Source: Hirudo medicinalis (Eukaryota; Annelida; Clitellata; Hirudinida; Hirudinidae). From it: DNA of 10,327 nucleotides. Of the stretch, positions 1-6,440 are shown piece by piece. The notes under the pieces were generated by a model, which saw only the letters and a list, made by a program, of their open reading frames with translations, did no database searches and was not told the DNA's origin. The first letter of the stretch is position 1. Each line of letters begins with the position of its first letter. Position numbers and translations under genes: made by a program. Where the stretch lies: assembly GCA_011800805.1 (NCBI GenBank), contig MPNW01001570.1, positions 12,298 through 22,624 of the forward strand, in the 5' to 3' direction.

Positions 1-9
1 ACGTAAAGC

Positions 10-75
10 TTTAAGGATGTAATGTTCGGTTTATTACCTTTGCGATTCTGAAGGATGGTTGGTTATCCTTGCTGA
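10..75 (+). pseudogene. Copy A degenerate EGF-like exon
   Basis: The stretch around GAAGGATGGTTGGTTATCC aligns with gene C GAAGGATTTGTTGGTGAAT, and upstream bases (TTTAAGGATGTAATGTTCGG) align loosely with the YGAC region. Keeping the alignment needs several 1-3 base indels, and no frame is open across it. It lies just before the copy A stalk exon, where an EGF exon is expected. The alignment was made by eye. Confidence 0.3.
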
Positions 76-203
76 GGAAGCATTATTCGTAATAATGTCT
101 AACCATTGATTCTGTTCATGAATTGAGCGAATTTAAGTATTTCAAGTAATAAGTTATATTATTAAAATTATATATGACTCCATCACTGATGCTGTGTTTT
201 CAG

Positions 204-266
204 ATTTTACCATACCCCCTTTACTCACATCTACGGCCTTCACAACAACCGACCTCTTTAATGAAA
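204..266 (+). pseudogene. Copy A stalk exon (remnant of a third paralogue)
   Basis: After acceptor tgttttcag the sequence opens ATTTTACCATACCCCC, 14 of 16 bases identical to the gene C stalk exon start. In phase 1 it reads FTIPPLLTSTAFTTTDLFNE, a Thr-rich stalk, and ends at donor A|GTATAT, again phase 1. At 63 nt it is longer than the gene C (42 nt) and gene B (36 nt) stalks. If not spliced at 267 it would end at a TAA 24 bp later. The splice sites look intact but the neighbouring exons are degenerate, so it is called a remnant. Confidence 0.55.
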
Positions 267-290
267 GTATATCAAATTTATTCCACTAAA

Positions 291-371
291 AATTAATATT
301 TCAAAATCATTTTTAGTTTGCTTGTTCTAATGTATCAGATGGCAATTAAATGTCTTTATATAATTATCGAT
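291..371 (+). pseudogene. Copy A transmembrane exon remnant
   Basis: An open frame reads YFKIIFSLLVLMYQMAIKC then LYIIIDE and stop. This resembles the TM exons of genes B (FLKILPFF...) and C (FLKILAFLALVL), including a Cys near the helix end. There is no AG acceptor between the stalk donor at 267 and this stretch, and the phase-2 donor found in B and C is absent. It is therefore probably non-functional. Confidence 0.35.
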
Positions 372-915
372 GAGTGAAAGATGAGTACAGTGCAAATGAA
401 TTTCAGAAAATTGAAACTAAGATTAAGCTTAGAAATACAAGTCCAAATTTTTTGGAAAAGCGCTCACATAGTGCATCGACAAGACCGCTGTGGCCCTTAA
501 AGATTGAATACATAAATAGGTGAAATACATTTAAAATATTAAATTTTAATTGAAGTGTTGTGAAAGTGTCATAAAAAAATTGAAGTTGTGTTTGTAGTCC
601 AACCCTCCAACGCTGTCAAGGATAGTCTAGCAATTTCTGTATCCGGGATTTCAGATTTATGTTAGTGTTATTGATATGAAATGTAAGCACCTCTAAGACT
701 ATCTGCAGATCTGCACAAGATTATGTGCTCTCAAGACCTTACAGTTTAAAGGCTTAAACGACATTTAAAACGTCACAACAAAAAGGCGTAAACAAAGGAA
801 ACATTGAGTTATCAAGCTACAATAAAATACTAAAAATTGCTCATGAAATAGTCTTAAGAACATTCAAATTGCTACTTGTGGCTGCTTTCGAACAACCAAT
901 ACTAACCGATGCGCG
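371..915 (+). other. 5' flank of gene B, no gene seen
   Basis: AT-rich sequence between the copy A remnant and the gene B signal exon. No long open frame, no RNA gene and no clear TATA box was found; a CCAAT occurs about 20 bp before the ATG. It should hold the gene B promoter and any 5' UTR exon, but nothing decisive is visible. Confidence 0.4.
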
Positions 916-970
916 ATGTCGTGTTTTTGGAAGGCTTATGCAATCGTTTTCATTCTACAGATACTTACAG
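916..970 (+). CDS. Gene B exon 1: signal peptide
   Basis: ATG at 916 opens MSCFWKAYAIVFILQILT, followed by a split codon (phase 1) and donor GTTAGG at 971. Joined to the exon at 1181 it continues VVGA|VNVALNK. This is a classic secretory signal: one Lys, a hydrophobic core, and small residues before a likely cut after Ala22. A second ATG six bases upstream (910) is in another frame and gives a non-hydrophobic peptide, so 916 was preferred. A 5' UTR exon upstream cannot be excluded, and no convincing TATA box was seen. Confidence 0.75.
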
Positions 971-3900
971 GTTAGGATTGACCGAAATGCCAATACGGTG
1001 CTTTAAGACTTGGATTTGTAATAGTCAAATTTTAGTCATCCTTATACAATAATCGCTGATACGTTTTATGATTGTTTTAGAAAAGTAGTATTTCTACTGA
1101 AATGAATGTAATTGAGTTGTTCATAAGTTTTACTTTATACTTATGCTAAATTGTATCGCACTTTTGCTATGTTTCTGTAGTGGTGGGTGCAGTTAATGTA
1201 GCTTTGAATAAAATGCTGGCCTACTGCAGCAACAAAGCAAATTTCAGCAAGATTTTGGACGGTGACAAAAGTGAATCAAGTTTTGAGGCATTTAGAGATC
1301 CATGCAATAAAGTCTCCTTTCTGCAAATATATTTGGACGCTTTGTTCAGAGTTCATTATATGATCATTTATGAAGGCGAAGGTTAATATTTTTTATATAT
1401 TTTTTAAATGTTTAAATTCTTAAAATATCTTGCATTATTTTTATAATCGATCTATTAAGTAATAGCAAATTCGCCAAAATTAATAAAACGGACGACGTTT
1501 AAGGAAGAACTGTTAATTACTTTGAAAGTGGTTGCAAGGCCAATGAACAATGAACAGAGATCTCTGTTTGAAAGTTGGATGAGCGATGGTGAATTACTTG
1601 ATTATAAATTATGAATAAATGTAAATACATCATATCAACAATAACCACCCATCCAACCAACAAGGTCCTAAAACCTTTGGAATAAGCGGACCATGACTAA
1701 AGATTGAGAAATGCATTTGCATCTACGTAAGACTAGGCGAACATTTGTGAGGCAAATCCGTACGATCTTAAATCATGTTTCTTCAAAATTAAACTTACCA
1801 AATCTTCGTTTTCAGAACATGTCGAGGGACAGTTGGATTACTTTATTGCTGTTTTGACCGGTTTAAGAAACTCGATACGAATGGAATATCCCGGAACGTC
1901 AAGTTTGGCGGGAAAAACTCATGGCCTGAGGATGAATTGTGCATCTTCCACCGCTCTGTTCTCAAATATATTGATTGAATCTCGGCAGAATCTGGGCTTC
2001 ACTATAACGGAAATTGAAATACACACTCTTGGTAATATACATTGTATGATGAAGTTCCATTGCTTTAAGCAAATCTATTTGGTTTTAGCATCAGAGATGC
2101 CCGGTGAACACGTTTTAATACATCGTGGTTGTTTTAAAAATTTTGGCGAGAAAAGCTCTGTCTTCAACTTAACGGCGTGCCAAGGAAATTGCTTTAGAGA
2201 GAACTATTTATTTGCCGGAATCAAGGTCACAACATCATTAGCGGTGTTTCTAAATGTAGCATATTAATTATAATTTCTTTGGTCAAGCTGTGTTATTAGC
2301 AATGGCTTAATTGAATCAGTGTCCATTGGTTCTCGTTCTTATTTCAGACTTTTCATTAATGAATTATGTCCATTTAATAGTTAATTATTAGATCGTAATC
2401 TCACCCAGGAACAACTTTCTAACAGCTGACCGACCTAGTAATGCTCAGCCTAAATTTTTAACGTAGGCAAACCAAAACTGTGCTTGCTCAAACATTATTA
2501 ACGTGGAAGACGAAGTGCCAGTGGACCATTGCAAACTGAGTTGTGATGACGGAGTAAGATGGTGCGGCGGTGAAGATAGTTTTTCTGTTTACCTAAGTTG
2601 GTGCCATTAGTACATGCAATGCATAAAACAATCCAAACAAATTTTACAAAATAAGCAAAAGCACAGCAACATTTCAAATAACATTTCCAGCTTTAGCATG
2701 TAACAGCTTTCTGTTTATTTCTGTAATATTCCGGTTTTGTAATGAAATGGATCAGATTAAAGAACCCAATCTATTTTCGTTTTATCGATATCCAGAAAGA
2801 GAAAGTGCACCTTTAACAAGTTTTATATATTAGTATTATTTTCGGATTTTCCAAGCAAAACACGTGTTTCTACATTTCATAGTCTCAAGGCAGCGCTTTA
2901 AGACACTATTTTACAGTAAATAAAAATGAGATATTTGTTTATCGTATAAATTTTGTTAATATTACGATACACTTTTCAATAGTTAAATCTCCGCTACCCT
3001 TTCTTGCTGGATGTTACAGAATATCTGGGGAAATGACAGCTAATGCCATATCATCGGGCAATATGACGATACAAAAATGCTTACATCTGTGCGAGAATAA
3101 AATCTATGCGTATTTACAGGTTAAAGTTTACCATTTTACTTTTTAAAGTTTAACTTTTAGTCTTAATATCGCCATGCATCGGCAATTTCCTGTCCCAACT
3201 TAGCAGGAGCATCGACATTGGAAATAGAAAATATCATAATGTGTTGAATTTTTTTTTATCGAAGAATGGCGACTATTGCATATGTCAAGATGAAGTTAAA
3301 CAAAGTGATTTTGTGCCGCTAAGTCGTGAAGTAGTATGCAAATCTAAATGTACAGGAGAAGACAGCATGGCCTGTGGAGGACCGGATTTGGCATCAGTAT
3401 ATAAAAGTCAGATAACACTATTAATTGCACATTAACTGCACTCAAATTTATTGTCTCTCAATACTTCCTTGCTAGCCTGTTTGCCGGGCTCACAAAGTTC
3501 ATTAACATGCTCGAATTTTATGAACTGTGCCGGCTCCTATGATAAATATGGAGATTGTGGTGGTACGTGTAAATCTGGATTTATTGGAGACCATTGTCTC
3601 GAGCGAAGTAACTGATGATAATTTGTGTCTGATAATTATTTCTGTTATTCTATATTATTCTATACATTATTATTACAATGGTTTATTGGCTGTATTGATT
3701 TTTGTTTATGTTTTATAAATTGTCAGAATATAATACAATATTAAAATATTATGCTGCAATAATGTTAATTAATTTTATATTAAAAAAATTTTCAGTCGTT
3801 AAATTTGAAGAGGCTTCAACCAAGGATGACGGTGAATGTTCTATTAAATAGGTTATCCATGTGGTAGTAAAGTAAAATACTTGAACTAATACACATTCTA

Positions 3901-4440
3901 AATCGAGGGTGTGGTAAGGTGCAGACGAGATGAATGAAGATGCAGCGAAAGAATCGAAAGATTAAAGACATCATTGGATGTTAAAAGTCTAGTTTTAATT
4001 TAGATAATGAAGGGCTCTAATAATGCTTGTTTCGTGGAGGGTCAGGGTTATGGTTAATTGCTAGAATCGGTTTAAGATTAATTTCAAGTTTTATAATAGA
4101 ATTTTTAAACATATAAAAAGCATAACTCTCTTGAAAATGCATTTTTTGGATAATTTCGGGATTTGTTAATAACAAGATCAAATTATAATTTTTTTTAAAT
4201 CAACTGTTTTTAGATACCGAACGGAAGGATGAATGGTTTTCTTTGAACTTCTTGAAGATTTTACCATTTTTTATACCTGCTATTTTCTTTGCCCTTGTGA
4301 TTTGCGCAAGACGTTTGTGGTCAGTCATTTGAATTATTAGTCTAAAAAAATTAAATCATTGTATGAGTTGGCATTATTTGCTTTGATGCAGCAAATCCTC
4401 AACATCTGTGAGTTCTCCAAACACCGGTTCGTCATCTTAG
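916..4440 (+). CDS. Gene B: secreted-signal / F5/8C-like / WSC x2 / EGF-like / single-pass membrane receptor (11 coding exons)
   Basis: Rebuilt as join(916-970, 1181-1381, 1816-2031, 2089-2225, 2467-2596, 2983-3119, 3265-3406, 3476-3607, 3796-3831, 4214-4319, 4392-4440). The total is 1341 nt, giving 446 aa plus stop. Every intron has GT...AG ends and phases agree throughout (1,1,1,0,1,0,1,1,1,2). Layout: signal peptide 1-22, F5/8C/fucolectin-like domain about 23-157, WSC1 about 170-246, WSC2 about 256-339, EGF-like 340-383, stalk 384-407, TM about 408-427, Ser-rich tail 428-446. No homologue of known function was recognised. WSC and discoidin-fold domains commonly bind carbohydrate, so a cell-surface recognition role is an inference. 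Introns are short (57-434 bp). Gene C on the other strand is a paralogue of its 3' two thirds. The architecture is well supported; exact splice sites need RNA evidence. Confidence 0.85.
1181..2031 (+). CDS. Gene B exons 2-3 (1181-1381, 1816-2031): F5/8 type C / fucolectin-like domain
   Basis: The two exons encode residues 19-157. The start VNVALNK...ILDGDKSE matches the conserved opening of discoidin/F-type lectin domains (NVALxK, then xxDG). A hydrophobic LQIYLDALFRVHYMIIY stretch follows, matching the usual WxVDLG...I..V.IY strand pair, although the Trp is absent. The second exon ends FTITEIEIHTLG, resembling the terminal L.EVEVY strand of the family. Both exons are phase 1-1, so the domain is a symmetric module. 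Cysteines fall at CSNK, DPCN and MNCAS. I do not see the HxRGDCC-like fucose-binding motif of true F-type lectins, so fucose binding is not claimed. Acceptors are tttctgtag and gttttcag; donors are GTTAAT and GTAATA. Confidence 0.72.
2089..2596 (+). CDS. Gene B exons 4-5 (2089-2225, 2467-2596): WSC domain 1
   Basis: Residues 158-246. The WSC pattern is complete: GCF, ACQGNC, NCACSN, HCKLSC, WCGGEDSFSVY, i.e. eight cysteines ending in the family's CGG...SVY signature. The domain is split by a phase-0 intron just before the central C-x-C pair, between AGIK and ANQN, and is bounded by phase-1 introns. The donor after exon 5 (GTTGGT at 2597) is weak, but its position is fixed by phase and by the homologous GTAAGT donor in gene C. 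Exon 5 is 130 nt, exactly the length of its gene C counterpart at 8336-8465. In fungi WSC domains occur in cell-wall sensors and in animals in Kremen and polycystin-1; carbohydrate binding is usually proposed. Confidence 0.85.
2983..3406 (+). CDS. Gene B exons 6-7 (2983-3119, 3265-3406): WSC domain 2
   Basis: Residues 247-339. The sequence shows GCYRIS, KCLHLC, YCICQ, VCKSKC and ACGGPDLASVY, again eight cysteines. The intron between the halves is phase 0 and sits just before the C-x-C pair, as in WSC1. The flanking introns are phase 1. The whole domain therefore looks like a duplicated two-exon cassette. The first-half acceptor is caatag at 2977-2982. The second-half acceptor follows a T8 tract at 3264; alternatives further upstream would add unrelated residues. 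The donor GTCAGA at 3407 is weak but matches the A|GT boundary seen after every WSC copy in the window. Confidence 0.85.
3476..3607 (+). CDS. Gene B exon 8: EGF-like domain
   Basis: Residues 340-383, a single 132-nt phase 1-1 exon. It has six cysteines, at exon residues 2, 12, 18, 28, 32 and 41. The second half reads YGDCGGTCKSGFIGDHC, the usual EGF end C-x(3)-C...GF.G..C. It follows WSC2 directly and precedes a stalk, so it is membrane-proximal. The gene C counterpart (6690-6821) has the same length and aligns without gaps over its C-terminal 17 residues but lacks the first cysteine. Acceptor cttgctag, donor GTAACT. Confidence 0.8.
3796..4440 (+). CDS. Gene B exons 9-11 (3796-3831, 4214-4319, 4392-4440): stalk, TM helix, Ser-rich cytoplasmic tail
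   Basis: Exon 9 (36 nt) encodes an acidic stalk. Exon 10 encodes DEWFSLNFLKILPFFIPAIF and the rest of a TM helix, ending at basic ARR. Without further splicing, exon 10 would stop at TGA 4330-4332. However, TTTGTG|GTCAGT at 4320 is a near-consensus phase-2 donor. A 72-bp intron with a good pyrimidine tract and atgcag acceptor leads to an exon encoding CKSSTSVSSPNTGSSS and stop TAG 4438-4440. The same phase-2 donor and Ser-rich last exon occur in gene C, which supports the spliced form. The tail starts with a juxtamembrane Cys (possible palmitoylation). AATAAA lies 60 bp downstream. Confidence 0.7.
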
Positions 4441-4499
4441 TGTCCGCTAAATTGAAAATATGCAGAAAGATTACAGCTACTTGAAGTGTAACAATTCCA

Positions 4500-4505
4500 A
4501 ATAAA
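4500..4505 (+). promoter_or_regulatory. Poly(A) signal of gene B
   Basis: AATAAA lies 60 bp after the proposed TAG stop, at a typical distance for a short 3' UTR. It is the first canonical signal downstream of gene B. Confidence 0.5.
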
Positions 4506-5596
4506 ACAATTATCTTGTGCAAAAACATCTCAGAATTTACTGATTACATTAACATTTAATAGTAATTATTTGTATTCGATCAAGCATTTTACATTAAAAG
4601 CAACGAATGTTTAACATCATCTAAAAATTTAAATTTAAAAGAACAAAAAATGAAAAAAACAAATGAAATAAAAATTGTTTAAAAGAGTAGAGTTTTATAA
4701 ATAATAATTAATTATAAATCAAACAAAAAAGTTTCAAAATCCAGGTAATGATTTATAATTTTAATAATGCATCAAGCATAATATCAGTTAGTTAGTTAGT
4801 TTGTAGTTCTAAGATTTATGGAAAGTATTATGAAAATGATGTAAGATTTGCAAGTGTTGATGACATGGATATCCGCTAATGAACAATACAAAAGATATTG
4901 ACGATCATTAATAAAGTATATAAAATGGCATTACTAACCCATTTGTTTGTCGTTGCCAAACGGCAATGTTTATGTTGCTGTTTATGTTTTATTATGTTTA
5001 TTTATAGTAATTGTATTTGACAATTATTTTACTTGGAATCTTTTCATGTCCAAATGATGCCAGAAGTCGGACTCCTTATAAACTTGCCAGAACCAATGTT
5101 AAATTATATTTTATTCATTAGTTAGAACCTAAGATTTTTTCAAGATTAACTTGACTCTACAGTCCCAGTTACTTAGTTTCTAGATTCAAATCCTTATGGA
5201 AAATCTTTATCTACACATTGACAGAAATCTTCTAAACTTGATGAAGAATGGACGAGATGCCAAATTCTGTGTGTGTCAATCGGTGCCATAGTTAAATTAT
5301 ATAGGGTTAGATCATCGATTAGGATATTTATCTTTAGTTTCCAATTGTGTTCCATAGAATCTTTCTTTTTGTGTTCTTTGCAAGATGCGTCCGCTTTGAA
5401 CCCAATCCCGCACTCGACTTTGAACTAGCGGATGCCCTCGAGCAGATATGCGGTTGCACTTGATTCTTCAATACTTCAGTGTTGCAAACTTTATACCTCG
5501 GTGAGATGGACACGAACATTCAAAGTAGAGCTTTTATTTGAAAATCAACATTTAAGAAAATTATTTCTTTCACAGTAAATGAATCCTAAACTTTAA
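4506..5596. other. Intergenic region between the convergent genes
   Basis: Very AT-rich, with simple runs: TTAG repeats near 4790 and TGTTTAT-like runs near 4965-5007. No gene is supported. Two weak hints of relic exons are described in the findings (5040-5085 and 5245-5292). A less AT-rich island lies at about 5385-5465. Short open frames here match nothing recognised. Confidence 0.4.
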
Positions 5597-5602
5597 TTTA
5601 TT
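5597..5602 (-). promoter_or_regulatory. Candidate poly(A) signal of gene C
   Basis: AATAAA on the - strand (TTTATT on +), about 256 bp downstream of the TAA at 5858. An ATTAAA variant (TTTAAT on +) lies nearer, at about 5740-5745, and could be used instead. Confidence 0.3.
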
Positions 5603-5857
5603 TTTTTTTTTTCTATTTTTTAAAGTACATTTTCTTGACAAGTTACTCAATAACTGCTTCTGGATATGAGAACGATCATTTCTTTTCATGGATGCCATAC
5701 TTGCGCTTGAGAATTATTGTTTCCAACAATCTCTTCAAGATTTAATCTGTTCGAAATTTACATTTTAAACTTGCTTTATAAAATAAACTTCAAATAGCTC
5801 ACCATGCATTCTTGAATTTTGGAAAAAGAAATTAGAATGATTGTGACTGAAGGCATT

Positions 5858-6440
5858 TTAATCCTCAGAGATTGATTGAGTTGCTTCCGCTTCCGTTTGA
5901 GCCGTTTTACTACTGCTTTCATCTGTTTTTTTATTTTTGCTGTTTAACATAAAAACACGGCTTATCAAAAATAATGAACAACGTCATTTTTAGAATAAAT
6001 GTGACAAACCACATCTTTGCTATGAGAAAGGAACTACCAATTAATACAAGAGCAAGGAATGCGAGTATTTTCAGAAAATCACTTTCGGCTGGAAGTTATG
6101 GATTTCCAATTAGTCATAAATCATTGCTAACATAATAACATAATAACTTCCAATTAGTTATAAATCAGTAAAACTGTGAAATATTATTTGAAACAAAACA
6201 AACTACTACTATTTAGAGTAGGAGTAGAGGAAATGTTAAAACCGGAAATATTAAAATTTGTTTTATTCCAAAATTAGTCAACGCAGCATTCATTCATCAT
6301 TTTCACGACAATACAACTTTTTATTTTTAAATACTAATAATAAGTTGCAATTCATTAAATTTAAAGCAGTCACTGCTAAACTGAGTCAATTCACATACCT
6401 CCGGTCGAATTTTCACCGGTTATTGGTGGAATGGTAAAAT
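5858..6440 (-). CDS. Gene C exons (6399-6440, 6010-6088, 5858-5939): stalk, TM helix, polar tail
   Basis: The stalk exon encodes FTIPPITGENSTG, Thr/Pro-rich with an NST glycosylation sequon. The TM exon encodes ESDFLKILAFLALVLIGSSF then LIAKM, aligned with gene B NFLKILPFF. A phase-2 donor (GTTTGT, 6009-6004) and a 70-bp intron lead to CKNKKTDESSSKTAQTEAEA, then TQSISED and stop TAA 5858-5860. The tail is a basic stop-transfer patch followed by an acidic Ser/Thr-rich stretch. Without this last intron the frame would read on hydrophobically to a TAA at 5931-5933. Phase and composition match gene B, so the spliced form is preferred. Confidence 0.68.

Noticed and set aside
1181..2031. Functional fucose-binding lectin
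   Set aside because: The fold signature is visible but the HxRGDCC-type fucose and calcium motif is not, so only a fold-level call is made.
2032..2088. Coding sequence continuing through 2032-2088, because the frame is open from 1816 to 2267
   Set aside because: 57 bp with GTAATA...TTTTAG ends separate the F5/8C-like end from the WSC start, and both flanks are phase 1. The open frame is a chance in-frame intron, although retention would keep the frame.
4330..4332. TGA as the end of gene B
   Set aside because: The near-consensus donor at 4320 and the matching exon structure in gene C favour splicing past it. It remains a possible intron-retention stop.
4337..4539. - strand frame with a hydrophobic N-terminus (MFLHKIIVLFGIVTLQVAVI...), which could be another TM exon
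   Set aside because: It lies exactly opposite the gene B last exon and 3' UTR. The terminal exon on the + strand is supported by a conserved phase-2 intron shared with gene C, so the - strand frame is best read as a shadow.
5334..5519. - strand frame of 61 codons rich in Ser, Ala and Lys
   Set aside because: No domain, no splice context and no homologue in the other copies.
5931..6009. Unspliced hydrophobic extension of gene C after the TM helix
   Set aside because: A 70-bp phase-2 intron removes it and gives a basic stop-transfer patch plus polar tail, matching gene B.
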